Shown in pieces: positions 16,802 to 26,625 of a stretch of DNA of 64,000 nucleotides. The notes below the pieces were generated by a model. That model ran no database searches, was not told where the DNA came from, and worked only from the letters and a program-made list of their open reading frames with translations. The position numbers were made by a program, and so were the translations under genes. This stretch comes from Alcanivorax sp. DSM 26293. GTDB taxonomy: Bacteria > Pseudomonadota > Gammaproteobacteria > Pseudomonadales > Alcanivoracaceae. How positions within the stretch are numbered: position 1 is the first letter of the stretch; each line of letters opens with the position of its first letter. The stretch is from NCBI RefSeq assembly GCF_900107995.1, contig NZ_FNUM01000001.1, positions 445,695-509,694 of the forward strand, read 5' to 3'.

Positions 16802-17542
16802 CTACTCCTCTTCTTCCGACGGCCAGCTGGCATTGGTGTAAACGTTCTGCACGTCGTCCAGATCTTCCAGCATATCGATCATCTTCTGCACGGTTTCAGC
16901 GGTATCCGCATCCATCTCCGCTTCCGTGGAGGGATGCATGGTGACTTCCGCATCGGCAAACTCCAGGCCGGCCTCGCGCAGGGCGTCAACCACATCACCG
17001 AACTGCTTGTCCGGCGTAGTAATCACCAGGAAGCTGCCATCGTCGTTTTCTTCCACGTCCTCGGCACCGGCTTCCAGGGCCACTTCCATGAGCTTTTCTT
17101 CGTCCACGCCGGGCTCGAAGAAGATCTCGCCACGCTTGGTGAACAGGAAGGCCACGGAACCGCTGGTGCCCAGATTACCGGCAAACTTGGAGAATGCATG
17201 GCGCACCTCGGCGACGGTACGGTTGACGTTGTCGGTCATGGTTTCCACCAGCACCGCCACGCCTCCCTTGCCGTAGCCTTCGTAGGTGATCTCTTCCATG
17301 TTGGCATCGTCATCACCACCGGCGCCGCGCTTGATGGCCCGGTCGATGGTATCGCGGGTCATGTTCTGACCCAGGGCCTTGTCTACCGCCGCCCGCAGGC
17401 GCGGGTTGTCCGCCGTTTCACCGCCGCCCATTCTGGCCGCCACGGTGATTTCACGAATCAGTTTGGTAAAGATCTTGCCGCGCTTGGCATCCTGGGCCGC
17501 CTTGCGGTGCTTGATATTGGCCCATTTACTGTGTCCTGCCAT
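16802..17542 (-). CDS. yebC: YebC/PmpR-family protein
   Basis: The 246-residue protein begins [22 protein letters not shown], the signature of the family, followed by [19 protein letters not shown] and [17 protein letters not shown]. Family members act as transcription regulators in some species and help ribosomes pass polyproline stretches in others. It lies between aspS and ruvC, the standard gammaproteobacterial position. Proline-rich TolA, downstream in this block, would be a natural client if the translational role applies. Confidence 0.96.
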   Translation of the reverse strand: MAGHSKWANIKHRKAAQDAKRGKIFTKLIREITVAARMGGGETADNPRLRAAVDKALGQNMTRDTIDRAIKRGAGGDDDANMEEITYEGYGKGGVAVLVETMTDNVNRTVAEVRHAFSKFAGNLGTSGSVAFLFTKRGEIFFEPGVDEEKLMEVALEAGAEDVEENDDGSFLVITTPDKQFGDVVDALREAGLEFADAEVTMHPSTEAEMDADTAETVQKMIDMLEDLDDVQNVYTNASWPSEEEE

Positions 17543-17607
17543 GGTGTCTCCCGTAATTGCTACGAACAGACCGGCGCGGCCGGGCCGCGCCGCCGGTTGT
17601 TATCGAA

Positions 17608-19371
17608 TCAACTGTCTTCTTTTCGTACCTGCACACCCACTTCACGCAGCTGCTTGCTGTCCACCGGTGACGGCGCATTGGTCATCATGCAGGAGGCGGT
17701 CTGGGTTTTCGGGAAAGCGATCACGTCACGAATGGAGTCACAGCCGGTCATCAGCATGACCATGCGATCCAGACCGAAAGCCAGACCACCGTGGGGCGGT
17801 GCACCGTATTTGAGACCGTCGAGCAGGAAGCCGAACTTTTCGTCCGCCTCTTCATCGGAAATACCCAGGGCCTCGAACACGGTACGCTGCATGGCCGGGT
17901 TGTGGATACGGATAGAACCCCCACCCAGTTCGGTACCGTTGAGCACCATGTCATAGGCACGGGACAGGGCCCCTTCCGGGTTGCTCTTCAGTTCTTCCGG
18001 GCTGCAGCTGGGCATGGTGAAGGGGTGATGCAGGGCGTAGTACTGACCCTCGTCCTCTTCGAACATGGGGAAGTCCACCACCCACAACGGCGCCCAGTCG
18101 CCCTCGACCAGGCTCAGGTCGTGGCCCACTTTGACGCGCAGCGCACCCAGCGCTTCGTTGACGATCTTGGCCTTGTCGGCACCGAAGAAGATCAGGTCGC
18201 CGGTTTCGGCGCCGGTGCGCTCCAGAATGCCCTGGATGGCCTCTTCGGTGAGGAACTTGAGGATCGGCGATTGCAGACCTTCGGCCCCGGCAGCCAGGTC
18301 GTTGACCTTGATATAGGCCAGCCCCTTGGCGCCGTAGATGCTGACGAACTTGGTATAGCCATCGATGTCCTTGCGGGACAGGCTGCACCCTCCCGGAACT
18401 TTCATGGCCGCCACACGCCCTTTCGGATCGTTGGCCGGGCCGGAGAACACCTTGAAGTCCACACCGGCCAGCAAATCGGCGATGTCGATCAGCTCCAGCG
18501 GGATACGCAGGTCCGGCTTGTCGGAACCAAAACGCTGCATGGCTTCAGAGAACGGCATGCGCGGGAAGTCCGGCAGCTCCACATCCAGCAGCTCCTTGAA
18601 CACCGAGCGCACCATGCGTTCGGTGATGCCCATGATGTCCTCTTCCTCCACAAAGGAAGCTTCCAGGTCAATCTGGGTGAACTCCGGCTGACGATCGGCG
18701 CGCAGGTCCTCATCTCGGAAGCACTTGGCAATCTGGTAGTAGCGGTCGAAGCCCGCCACCATCAGCAGCTGCTTGAACAGCTGCGGAGACTGCGGCAAGG
18801 CGAAGAAGCTACCGGGATGGGTACGGCTGGGCACCAGGTAATCCCGGGCACCTTCCGGGGTGGCCCGGGTCAGGATCGGGGTTTCCACATCCATGAAGCC
18901 TTCGCCTTCCAGGAAGGCGCGGACCACGTGGGTCAACCGCGAACGGAACTGGAAGTTACGCAGCACTTCGGGACGACGCAGATCCATATAGCGATACTTG
19001 AGGCGCACTTCTTCGCCAGCGGCGGAATGGGCATCCAGCTCGAACGGCGGCGTTTGCGCCTCGTTGAGAATGGTCAGTTCCTTGCCCAGCACTTCGATAT
19101 CGCCGGTGTCCATCTTGCTGTTGCGCACCGCTTCATCGCGCATACGCACCAGACCGGTCAGGCGCACCACGTATTCGCTGCGAACCTTGTCGGCCAGCGC
19201 GAAGGCTTCCACGGTGTCCGGATCGAACACCACCTGCACCAGACCATTACGGTCACGCAGGTCGAGGAAAATCACCCCACCGTGGTCACGGCGGCGACTG
19301 ACCCAACCGCAAAGCTCAACTGTTTCTCCATCGTGGGAGGCTCGCAAATCACCGCAATAATGGCTTCGCAT
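17608..19371 (-). CDS. aspS: Aspartyl-tRNA synthetase
   Basis: A class II synthetase of 587 residues, normal for bacterial AspRS. The N-terminal anticodon-binding OB fold ([24 protein letters not shown]) is followed by motif 2 ([20 protein letters not shown]), the bacterial GAD insertion, and motif 3 ([14 protein letters not shown]). It heads the leftward block; yebC starts 65 bases after its stop. Many bacteria make Asp-tRNA(Asn) with this enzyme; whether that applies cannot be read here. Confidence 0.98.
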   Translation of the reverse strand: MRSHYCGDLRASHDGETVELCGWVSRRRDHGGVIFLDLRDRNGLVQVVFDPDTVEAFALADKVRSEYVVRLTGLVRMRDEAVRNSKMDTGDIEVLGKELTILNEAQTPPFELDAHSAAGEEVRLKYRYMDLRRPEVLRNFQFRSRLTHVVRAFLEGEGFMDVETPILTRATPEGARDYLVPSRTHPGSFFALPQSPQLFKQLLMVAGFDRYYQIAKCFRDEDLRADRQPEFTQIDLEASFVEEEDIMGITERMVRSVFKELLDVELPDFPRMPFSEAMQRFGSDKPDLRIPLELIDIADLLAGVDFKVFSGPANDPKGRVAAMKVPGGCSLSRKDIDGYTKFVSIYGAKGLAYIKVNDLAAGAEGLQSPILKFLTEEAIQGILERTGAETGDLIFFGADKAKIVNEALGALRVKVGHDLSLVEGDWAPLWVVDFPMFEEDEGQYYALHHPFTMPSCSPEELKSNPEGALSRAYDMVLNGTELGGGSIRIHNPAMQRTVFEALGISDEEADEKFGFLLDGLKYGAPPHGGLAFGLDRMVMLMTGCDSIRDVIAFPKTQTASCMMTNAPSPVDSKQLREVGVQVRKEDS

Positions 19372-19575
19372 GCTTAACTTCCGCTTGTATTTCTGAGGGC
19401 GCTACCCGGGGCCAACCGCATCTGTCGGCAGTGCCAGTCCCCGGGTCGCTGAAAAAGGCGCCACAGTATAGCGATTCCACCGCCTGCGAGCCATGCCGGG
19501 GGGCGATTCCCTGCCAAACAGGCCACATCCGCCCCATTTTTGTTGAAAGTCCGTAAAAAATAGTGGTTTCACGGC

Positions 19576-19604
19576 TTGTGCAGTGAAAATTCATGGCATA
19601 TAAC
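19576..19604 (+). promoter_or_regulatory. Promoter for the HU-like gene
   Basis: TTGTGC (19576-19581) and TATAAC (19599-19604) are spaced by 17 bases, a good sigma-70 match, with a 5' leader of about 130 bases to the ATG at 19741. The surrounding gap 19372-19740 between divergent aspS and this gene holds no coding sequence I can support; the aspS promoter should also be in it. Confidence 0.6.
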
Positions 19605-19740
19605 AGATGCGAACCAATTCAGTGGCCCTCTGAGTTTGCGCAGTCCAGGGGCGTACCTGACAGGGAAGCAAGACCGGTTCCCCGCCGATCGGCGGAGACA
19701 CACATTCTCAGGAAGACACAAAACAAGGGGTAAGTAATCC

Positions 19741-20115
19741 ATGGCTGCAAAGAAAAAGACAGCTGCCAAAGCCACCAGCGCTACTGCGGCTCGCAAGGTT
19801 AAAACCATCACCGAACCGATGAACAAGACCCAGATCGTTAACCAGATCAGCGATACCACCGGCCTGACCAAGAAAGACGTCAACGCCGTATTCGATGAGC
19901 TGGCCGACATCATGGAAGGTCATCTGAAGAAACGCGGTGCTGGCCAGTTCACCCTGCCGGGCCTGATGAAAATCGTCACCCAGAAAAAACCCGCCACCAA
20001 GGCACGCAAGGGCATCAACCCGTTCACCGGCGAAGAAACCACGTTCGCCGCCAAGCCGGCCCGCACCATGGTAAAAGTGCGTCCGCTGAAAAAGCTCAAG
20101 GACATGGCATCCTGA
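19741..20115 (+). CDS. HU/IHF-family DNA-binding protein with Lys/Ala-rich tail
   Basis: The 124-residue protein has a basic N-terminal extension (AAKKKTAAKATSATAARK, residues 2-19) resembling histone H1-like tails, followed by an HU-type core: MNKTQIVNQISDTTGLTKKDVNAVFDEL, then FTLPGLMKIVTQKKPATKARKGINPFTGE with the DNA-binding arm around the Pro of GINPFTGE. It binds and bends DNA as a nucleoid protein. The extension sets it apart from standard 90-residue HU. It has its own promoter and a downstream hairpin. Confidence 0.9.
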   Translation: MAAKKKTAAKATSATAARKVKTITEPMNKTQIVNQISDTTGLTKKDVNAVFDELADIMEGHLKKRGAGQFTLPGLMKIVTQKKPATKARKGINPFTGEETTFAAKPARTMVKVRPLKKLKDMAS

Positions 20116-20126
20116 TGCCGCTTGCC

Positions 20127-20150
20127 ACCGCCGGGCTCCGGCCCGGCGGT
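20127..20150 (+). terminator. GC-rich hairpin after the HU-like gene
   Basis: ACCGCCGGGC pairs perfectly with GCCCGGCGGT around TCCG, starting 12 bases after the stop codon. The following sequence is T/C-rich (TTCTCTTTTCC) rather than a pure T run, so this is a plausible but imperfect intrinsic terminator. Confidence 0.65.
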
Positions 20151-20307
20151 TGACCTTCTCTTTTCCCTCCTCTGGCCCCTGGCCACCCCAGCCTCTATAA
20201 TCCGCGCCCACTGATATCACGCTGACTGACCCTGGTTGTTTTCTGGCCAACCGCAGCCACTCCGAGGCGCCAGCATTCAGCCCCTGCACAACACTAGGAG
20301 CGCGCCC

Positions 20308-20607
20308 ATGGCAGAGCGTAAGGACAAAAAGAAGGTAATCGGCGAGCCGATGACCGACGAACAGATCAAGGTTTTCCTGGATTTCTCCAGCGAGGAAGGG
20401 GTCGACGCCGACTTCCACGTGCTCGAGAAAGCCTACCGGGCCCTGCGGGCCGAAGATTTCGAGCGCTTCATCGGGTTCTTTCAGGAAAACGGCCGGGATA
20501 TCAACGCCCGTGACCCCAAGGGCCGCACCCTGCTGGCCCTGATCGAGAGCCACCCGAAGTGCAGCGACTATGCCCAGCTGCTTCGTGATGCCGGCGGCAC
20601 CCGCTAG
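20308..20607 (+). CDS. PA4642-family protein
   Basis: The 99-residue protein starts after a TAGGAG site and contains KKKVIGEPMTDEQIKVFLDF and YRALRAEDFERFIGFF, matching the small cytoplasmic family named after Pseudomonas aeruginosa PA4642. The second half (GRDINARDPKGRTLLALIESH) looks like one ankyrin-type helix pair. No function is known. It is monocistronic, between the HU-like gene and the exported protein at 20977. Confidence 0.85.
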   Translation: MAERKDKKKVIGEPMTDEQIKVFLDFSSEEGVDADFHVLEKAYRALRAEDFERFIGFFQENGRDINARDPKGRTLLALIESHPKCSDYAQLLRDAGGTR

Positions 20608-20616
20608 CTGGCTGCC

Positions 20617-20673
20617 AGGGAGTCTCTGAGTAACCCCTTGCGTACCCGGCGAGGTGTTGCCCAGCGGCTCCCT
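20617..20673. repeat. Degenerate short copy of the AGGGAGCC inverted-repeat element
   Basis: AGGGAGTCTCTGAGTAAC at the left and GTTGCCCAGCGGCTCCCT at the right resemble the two ends of the 269-bp element in mgtC (41275-41543), with several mismatches and only about 20 bases between. It could be a deletion derivative now serving as hairpin after 20607. Apart from this the 369-base gap 20608-20976 holds only a presumed promoter for the next gene. Confidence 0.4.
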
Positions 20674-20976
20674 GAGACCTCCCCCGTCGCCTGACTCCTG
20701 TCGGGCAGCAACCCTACAGATACATTTCCCAAGGGAAATAGATACCCTCAGAAACTTGTCCACCGCCCAAGCCCATGGCATTGTTAAGCCATTACAAGGG
20801 CTATCGGGGCCCGGCGATCATATCGCCTCCAAAACGGGGTATTGGGAAAAGCCTGACAAGGCTTCGCTGACGTTTTTGTTTCCTCTGTCTTCACAGGCAG
20901 CGGGCGGCAAGGACTACAGCACGTTGTATTCCCTACCCTGATAAAACACACAACAACAACAAGAGCTGTAACCATC

Positions 20977-22200
20977 ATGACAGCATATCCTCAACGACTC
21001 TGGCACTCCCTTTGTCTGATCGCGCTTTGTACATTGAGCTTGCAACTTCATGCGGCGCGGGACGATGACTACGATGATGAAATGGACGAAGTCACCGCGG
21101 AAGAACTGCAAATGCAGGAAATCCCCGTGGATGAACGCATCTTCCAGGAAAAATGGAACGACGTCCCCTACAAGAAAAGCTACTTCACCTACACCGACGC
21201 GCAAATCCGGGAAAAATGGGATTACCTGATGCGCGGCCTGAAAGTCCCCTACCCCTCTGCGGACTACATGCGCACCCAGTTCAAGAAATACCCCTTTATG
21301 TCTGAAGACATCCAGAACTGGGATGGCAAGGATTTCGACGGTCTGGAACGTCGTTACCTGGAAGTGTGGCGAATGTTCTTTGCCGGTGATTTCCAGAAAG
21401 CACGGGAAGAGGGCCTGAAACTGGGCGCCATCGGCAAGATTCCTTCCCTGTTCTCCCAGCTCATGTATGCGATTTACCTGGCGGACCGCCAGAGCACCAA
21501 GTACATGATGCTGCAGGACGTGGCGAACCAGGCCCAGGAATATTTCGACGATATGAAGGAGGCCGAGGATGACCCGGAGGTAGCGCCGATCGTGGCCACC
21601 GTGAAGCTGGGTTACGCCTATGCCATCGCGCGTATCGCCGAAGAGTCTCCGGTCCCCATCGTTGTCGCACGACGCTATATCGGCAAGATCAAGAGCAGCG
21701 CCGAGGAAGTGGTGGAAGTCATGCCGGAGCAACCGCTCGCCCATGCTTTCCGCGCAGGCGTGGATGCCGGCATCATGCGCCGGGTCGGCAAGTTCACCGG
21801 CCGCATGACCTACGGGGCACGCACCACCACCGTGGAAGAGTCCTTCGCTGAAGCGCTGGAAATGGCTGGCGACATTCCCATCGTCAACTATGAATACGCC
21901 AACGCCCTCATTTACATGAACCGCAAGCGCGATCTGAATGAAGCGATCAGCTACCTGGAAAAGGCCATGAAAATCCGTCCGGAATTTTCCATGGATGCCC
22001 TGGACGTGATGTATTCCTACAAGCGCCTGCAGGAAGTGCGGTTGTATGCCCTGAACTTCCGCAGCTTCCGCAAGTTTGAAAAGCTGCGCCGCAAGTTCAG
22101 CAAGCAGACGGACCGTAATCTGACCAGCATCATCAGTGATCCGCTGACCATGGATATGCTGAACAATCCGGAAAACTACGTGTTGCCCCCACGCGGCTGA
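20977..22200 (+). CDS. Exported helical-repeat protein of unknown function
   Basis: The 407-residue protein has a signal peptide (residues 1-28, ending LHAA), then an acidic stretch (DDDYDDEMDEVTAEE). The rest is helical with TPR-like character near the end: NYEYANALIYMNRKRDLNEAISYLEKAMKIRPEF is a clear TPR-type pair. It is presumably periplasmic. The C-terminal segment (NLTSIISDPLTMDMLNNPENYVLPPRG) is conserved-looking but unassigned. Its stop overlaps the start of the methyltransferase gene, so the two are cotranscribed. Confidence 0.8.
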   Translation: MTAYPQRLWHSLCLIALCTLSLQLHAARDDDYDDEMDEVTAEELQMQEIPVDERIFQEKWNDVPYKKSYFTYTDAQIREKWDYLMRGLKVPYPSADYMRTQFKKYPFMSEDIQNWDGKDFDGLERRYLEVWRMFFAGDFQKAREEGLKLGAIGKIPSLFSQLMYAIYLADRQSTKYMMLQDVANQAQEYFDDMKEAEDDPEVAPIVATVKLGYAYAIARIAEESPVPIVVARRYIGKIKSSAEEVVEVMPEQPLAHAFRAGVDAGIMRRVGKFTGRMTYGARTTTVEESFAEALEMAGDIPIVNYEYANALIYMNRKRDLNEAISYLEKAMKIRPEFSMDALDVMYSYKRLQEVRLYALNFRSFRKFEKLRRKFSKQTDRNLTSIISDPLTMDMLNNPENYVLPPRG

Positions 22201-22820
22201 TGTCACTCTACGAAGATACGCTGTTCCCGGTATTACTGGATTGGGCAACCCGTCCGGTCTACCGGGATCGCGAGCGGATCATCGGCCAGGCCCGGGGACG
22301 TGTTCTGGAACTGGGGGTCGGCACCGGCAGCAACTTTCCTTTCTATGGCGATGCGGCCACAGAGATCCACGGCATCGAACCGGCTCAGGCGCTGTTAACG
22401 CTGGCGCAGGAAGCGGCCAGCCAGTGTGCGCGGCCGGAGCGGTTTGTGTTGCGAACCGGTGATGCCCAGCAACTTCCCTACCCGGACCACCACTTCGATA
22501 CCGTGGTCGCCTGCCTGGTATTCTGCACCATCCCGGATCCGGAGCGGGCCGCCGCAGAGGCCTTCCGGGTACTCAAACCCGGCGGCACCCTGCTGGCACT
22601 GGAGCATGTACTCAGCGAACGTCGGTGGGTGCAGCGCCTGCAAAAAGGCATGAACCCGGCCTGGAAGCACCTGGCCTGCGGCTGCCAACTCACCCGTGAT
22701 ACCGCCAGCATCTTCCGTGGAGCCGGTTTCCGCCTGCACAAGGCCAGCCACCGCCGCCACCCGAAACTGCCCGCCTTTGCCGGGGAGTTGCTTGACGGGG
22801 CGCTGCTGAAACCCAGTTAA
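22200..22820 (+). CDS. Class I SAM-dependent methyltransferase (UbiE-like)
   Basis: The 206-residue protein has a Rossmann methyltransferase core: motif I VLELGVGTGSNFPFY (about 35-49), GIEPAQALL after strand 2, FDTVVACLVFCTIPDPERAAAE as motif post-II, and RVLKPGGTLLALEHV as motif III. The substrate is unknown; small-molecule or quinone methylation is typical. TGATG overlap couples it to the exported protein. Its last codon (AGT, Ser) and stop (TAA) lie inside the first 7-bp unit of a heptad-repeat element, so the natural C-terminus may have been replaced. Confidence 0.88.
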   Translation: MSLYEDTLFPVLLDWATRPVYRDRERIIGQARGRVLELGVGTGSNFPFYGDAATEIHGIEPAQALLTLAQEAASQCARPERFVLRTGDAQQLPYPDHHFDTVVACLVFCTIPDPERAAAEAFRVLKPGGTLLALEHVLSERRWVQRLQKGMNPAWKHLACGCQLTRDTASIFRGAGFRLHKASHRRHPKLPAFAGELLDGALLKPS

Positions 22821-22962
22821 AAGTTCAAAGTTGAAAGTTCAAAAGCGCGAGACAACGCTTGGTGCGCTGCTATGCCATGCCCGCGCTCAAACCCATGAGC
22901 GCGGAGAGTGAGGCTCCGGGAGGCGGCACCCCGGAACGCGTTTAAACTTTGAACTTTCAACT
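22815..22962. repeat. Heptad-arm inverted repeat element A
   Basis: The left arm (22815-22842) is four tandem 7-mers of type AGTT(A/C/G)AA; the right arm (22942-22962) is three such units in inverted orientation. A 15-base stretch AGTTGAAAGTTCAAA (22829-22843) is perfectly inverted at 22948-22962. Inside, CCGCGCTCA (22881-22889) pairs with TGAGCGCGG (22896-22904). The element lies between the methyltransferase stop, which it supplies, and the histidine kinase gene, whose promoter follows directly. Confidence 0.8.
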
Positions 22963-23008
22963 CACCCGACGGGACAAACTGCCACACCCACTCGCGGCAC
23001 TTTGCCTT

Positions 23009-23021
23009 TACAATAGCCCCA
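23009..23021 (+). promoter_or_regulatory. -10 element placed for leaderless start of the RegB-like gene
   Basis: TACAAT at 23009-23014 ends six bases before the ATG at 23021, so transcription would begin at or next to the start codon. No ribosome site precedes the ATG, which agrees with leaderless translation. A weak -35 cannot be fixed with certainty. Confidence 0.45.
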
Positions 23022-24211
23022 TGGATAACCGCCCCCCCTTACTGAACTGGCGACTGCGCCTGATATGGCTGCGCAGTCTGTTGGTGCTGATCATTACCCT
23101 TGCCCTGATGGTGCTGCAAAGTCAGGGGCATAGCGGCTATCGCCTGAATGAGCTGGGTTGGCTGGCGGCCTTGCTGCTGCCCAGCCTGATTACATTGCTG
23201 TCACACCGGGTGGGTCGCCAGCGCCACGCTCCGCTGCTAACACTGGAACTGGCCCTGGATACGATCCTGTTTACCGGCCTGATCCAGGGGTTCGGCGGCG
23301 CCGGCAACCCGCTGTCATTCTATCTGCTGGTCCCCGCCCTGCTGGCCTCGCTGACCCTGCCACTGAGAAGCGGAATGCTGGTGGCCGCCCTGGCACTGGG
23401 CGGCTATATGGTGTCCATGAGCTGGTATCAGATGCCGGCCATGGACAGCCCCCTTCATGCTCTCAGCCACCAACTCAGCGGTTTGCATGGGGTCGGCATG
23501 GCCGCGGTTTTTATCGCCCTGCTGGTCATGCTGACCTTGCTGGGACAGGTGATCCAGCGCCTGATGCGCCAACAGCAACGCCAGCAGGAGCAGGCCATTG
23601 ACCTGGCCGGTCGCCGCGAGCACATGTACCAGATCGCCGCGACCCTGGCTGACCAGGCCCATGAGCTGAATACCCCGCTGGGGACGCTGGTAATGCTGGC
23701 AGACAATCTGTTGCATTCGCCACAACTGCCCGGCGCGCTTCGTGATGAAGTGACACAGATGGAACAACTGGCAAGAAACGTGGCCCGACGCCTGAAACAG
23801 GGCGACGACACCCCGCTACCGGAATCCCTGCCTTTCAGTGAGCTGTTGACCAGGCTGCAACAACACCTTCGGCATCTGGCACCGACCCTCTCTGTGACCC
23901 ATCAACTGGATACCAACCCCAACGTGGCCAACCCGGAAGGCTGGTTCCGGGTCCTTTGCAACCTGGGTTATAACGCCATGGATGCCGGCGCCTCGCGACT
24001 GGCAATCACGCTGCATGACCGGGATCAGAGTTACCGCCTGCAAGTTAGCGATGACGGCCCCGCCCACGCCCCGTCGGAGCGGGAAGGCATGGGGATTGGC
24101 CTGACGCTGGTCAGCACCACGCTGGAGCAAATGGGCGCACACCTGGAAATGGAATTGGGACCTCGCTGGACCCAGGCTCGTATCGACTGGCCACGGGAGC
24201 TCGCCAGATGA
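23021..24211 (+). CDS. RegB/PrrB-family redox sensor histidine kinase
   Basis: A 396-residue membrane kinase. Six hydrophobic segments fill residues 13-180, including the quinone-linked loop GGAGNPL (92-98; family GGxxNPF). The phosphorylated His214 is in [13 protein letters not shown]; the N box is [13 protein letters not shown] and the ATP lid has SDDG and GMGIGLTLV. The redox-active cysteine of RegB, expected after the H box in the helix around residues 245-260, is missing here. It overlaps the regA-like gene by four bases. In relatives this pair controls respiration and carbon or nitrogen metabolism. Confidence 0.88.
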   Translation: MDNRPPLLNWRLRLIWLRSLLVLIITLALMVLQSQGHSGYRLNELGWLAALLLPSLITLLSHRVGRQRHAPLLTLELALDTILFTGLIQGFGGAGNPLSFYLLVPALLASLTLPLRSGMLVAALALGGYMVSMSWYQMPAMDSPLHALSHQLSGLHGVGMAAVFIALLVMLTLLGQVIQRLMRQQQRQQEQAIDLAGRREHMYQIAATLADQAHELNTPLGTLVMLADNLLHSPQLPGALRDEVTQMEQLARNVARRLKQGDDTPLPESLPFSELLTRLQQHLRHLAPTLSVTHQLDTNPNVANPEGWFRVLCNLGYNAMDAGASRLAITLHDRDQSYRLQVSDDGPAHAPSEREGMGIGLTLVSTTLEQMGAHLEMELGPRWTQARIDWPRELAR

Positions 24212-24777
24212 CTGTGCGCCAACTCCTGCTGGTTGAAGACGATGAGCCGCTGGCCGAACAGACCGCTCGCGCCCTGGAGCATCGTGGCAATCGTGTGGCC
24301 GTGGCCCACAACGCGGAACAGGCCCTCGCCCTGCTTGCCCGCTTGCCAGACCTGGCAGGCGCCATCCTCGACCAGAATCTGGGCAGCGACAACGGCCTGG
24401 ATCTGATTGTCCCGATCCTCGAACATTTCCCGGACTGCCGTATCATTCTGCTCACTGGCTACGGCAGCATTACCGCGGCGGTGGCGGCAACCCATCGTGG
24501 TGCCCGCAACTATCTCACCAAGCCCGCCAGCCCTGCTGATATCCTGCAGGCCCTGGATACCGACCCGGCCAACCCGGCCCTGCCCTTACCCGCCACGCCC
24601 CCGTCCCTGCAACGGCTGGAATGGGAGCACATCCAGCGCACCCTGGATGCCCATGATGGCAATATTTCACGGGCCGCCGACGCCCTGGGCATTCATCGCC
24701 GTACCCTGCAACGACGGCTGAAAAAGCGCCCTACCGCCAGTGACTACCAACGCGACAAGCACTTTCGCGAAGACTGA
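24208..24777 (+). CDS. RegA/PrrA/ActR-family response regulator
   Basis: The 189-residue regulator has a receiver domain with acidic pocket EDD (10-12), phosphoacceptor Asp55 in GAILDQNLG, Thr in LLTGYGS and Lys in LTKPAS. A short Pro-rich linker ([11 protein letters not shown]) leads to a Fis-type HTH ending in [21 protein letters not shown], the hallmark of the RegA subfamily. It overlaps the kinase gene (ATGA) and is its obvious partner. Possible targets cannot be read from this window. Confidence 0.92.
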   Translation: MTVRQLLLVEDDEPLAEQTARALEHRGNRVAVAHNAEQALALLARLPDLAGAILDQNLGSDNGLDLIVPILEHFPDCRIILLTGYGSITAAVAATHRGARNYLTKPASPADILQALDTDPANPALPLPATPPSLQRLEWEHIQRTLDAHDGNISRAADALGIHRRTLQRRLKKRPTASDYQRDKHFRED

Positions 24778-24876
24778 CTGTCACAACTTGCCTTACACTG
24801 TTGGGCGAGTGGCAACATACCCAACCGGTGGGACACAGCATCAAATCCACATGCCGCCGGGAAACAGCGCACAGGG

Positions 24877-26625
24877 ATGCAAGACTTGAGGGCACAGCAG
24901 CAGACAACCTGGTTCCTAACGCTATTTCTGATGCTGCTCGCCGTACCGGCTTTTGCTGATGACGCCCCGCAACTGCGCATCACTGGCAACGCCAGCGACG
25001 CGGTCAACAGCAACATTCGCGCCCTGGTCAATCTGTCCCGCTACCCCTGCGAGCCACCCACGGCCCAGTTCGGCCTGATCCGCCGGCAGATCCTCGCCAA
25101 TAGCCAGCAAGCCTTGCAGGCCATGGGCTACTACGAGAGCACCTTATCCCTGCAAACCGACCAGCAAGACGGCTGCGCACGCGTCACGCTGGATGTGAAT
25201 ACCGGGCCGGCGGTGATCCTGCAGCGGGCCGACATCCGCATCCGCGGCGATGCCGCCAATGATCCTGCATTCAATCAGCTGGTGGCCACTGCGCAACTGG
25301 CCATCGGCCAGCGACTGCAACATGACCAGTACACCTCCCTGAAAAAAAATCTGCAGCAACAGCTGATCAGTCGTGGCTATGTGCAGGGACAACTGACCCG
25401 CAATCAACTGAGCGTGGACACCCGAAAACGTCAGGCCACCATCACATTGCATATGGACAGCGGCCCCCGCTACGACTTCGGCGCCATCACCCTGACCGGC
25501 AGTGAACTGAGGGACAAGCTGGTCGATGCCTACGTGAGCTTTCATGAAGGTGAGCCCTTCGACAGCAAACAGCTGCTGGAGACCCAGCAGGCCTTTCTGG
25601 GCGCCGGGTATTTCAGTGCCGTGCGGGTCCAGAAAGGCACCCCGGATGATGACAGCCGGACCATTCCCGTGAGCATCAACCTGACAGACAACAATCGCTG
25701 GTCACTGCTCGCCGGCGTCGGCGCCAGCACCGATACCGGACCACGGGTGCGCCTGGGGGTGGAAAATCGCCGGGTGAACCGGGCCGGTCACCGCTTCCGG
25801 GCGGAAACGGAAGTCTCCCAGGTGCAGCAAGGGGCCGGTGCCAGCTACCAGATCCCGCTGAAAGATCCGCAACGGGAACGGCTGGATTTTCACACCAGCT
25901 ATGTCAATGAAGTCACCGACAGCAAAGACAATGAACGCTGGACCACCGGTGCCGACTATATCGTCGAGTTGCAAAATCGCTGGGTCACCACCACGTCACT
26001 GACCTACCTGCGCGAGACCTACGAGATCGCCGGGGAAGTGGATCAGGCCGAGCTGATCATTCCCGGCTTCCAGCTCAGCCGCGTCAAGGCCAACGACCCC
26101 ATCTATCCGTCTTTCGGCTGGCGGTTGAGCAGCAAAATCCGTTTCGCCAATCGTAACCTGTCTTCCACAGCCTCTTTCCTGCAACTGACCGGCAGTGGCA
26201 AGCTGCTTTTCCCGTTGCTTGGGGGGCGCGTACTGATGCGCGGGGACCTGGGCTATACAGAAGTCACGGATGTCCGGGAGCTGCCTGCCTCTATCCGTTT
26301 CTTCGCCGGCGGTGACTCCAGTGTTCGCGGTTTCGCCTATGAATCCCTGGGCCCACGGGCCGACAATGGGGATGTGATTGGGGGTCGACATCTGGCCACC
26401 GGCAGCCTGGAGTATGACCATCCGATTACCGAGAAATGGCACCTGGCAGTTTTCACCGATGGCGGCAATGCCTTCAATAACGTCAATGATTTCGAAATCC
26501 GCCGCAGCGCCGGGTTCGGCATCCGCTGGCGCTCCCCGCTGGGACCAATCCGGCTGGACCTGGCCCGGGCCGTGGATGAACACCGCGACTGGCGCGTGCA
26601 CCTGAGCATGGGGCCGGACCTGTGA
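24877..26625 (+). CDS. tamA: Translocation and assembly module outer-membrane protein TamA
   Basis: A 582-residue Omp85-family protein: signal peptide to about AFADD, three POTRA domains (about 40-265), and a 16-stranded barrel with the lid-lock motif FAGGDSSVRGFAYESLGP and final strand ending in a hydrophobic pattern (HLSMGPDL). With TamB it helps deliver proteins or lipids to the outer membrane. Its stop overlaps the GTG start of tamB, as in other bacteria. Confidence 0.95.
   Translation: MQDLRAQQQTTWFLTLFLMLLAVPAFADDAPQLRITGNASDAVNSNIRALVNLSRYPCEPPTAQFGLIRRQILANSQQALQAMGYYESTLSLQTDQQDGCARVTLDVNTGPAVILQRADIRIRGDAANDPAFNQLVATAQLAIGQRLQHDQYTSLKKNLQQQLISRGYVQGQLTRNQLSVDTRKRQATITLHMDSGPRYDFGAITLTGSELRDKLVDAYVSFHEGEPFDSKQLLETQQAFLGAGYFSAVRVQKGTPDDDSRTIPVSINLTDNNRWSLLAGVGASTDTGPRVRLGVENRRVNRAGHRFRAETEVSQVQQGAGASYQIPLKDPQRERLDFHTSYVNEVTDSKDNERWTTGADYIVELQNRWVTTTSLTYLRETYEIAGEVDQAELIIPGFQLSRVKANDPIYPSFGWRLSSKIRFANRNLSSTASFLQLTGSGKLLFPLLGGRVLMRGDLGYTEVTDVRELPASIRFFAGGDSSVRGFAYESLGPRADNGDVIGGRHLATGSLEYDHPITEKWHLAVFTDGGNAFNNVNDFEIRRSAGFGIRWRSPLGPIRLDLARAVDEHRDWRVHLSMGPDL

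Noticed and set aside
17791-19377. 528-residue open frame on the + strand
   Set aside because: It is the antisense shadow of aspS, a clearly conserved gene with all class II motifs.
22815-22962. CRISPR-like tandem repeats
   Set aside because: The 7-bp units are directly adjacent with no spacers, arranged as inverted arms, and no cas genes are present.
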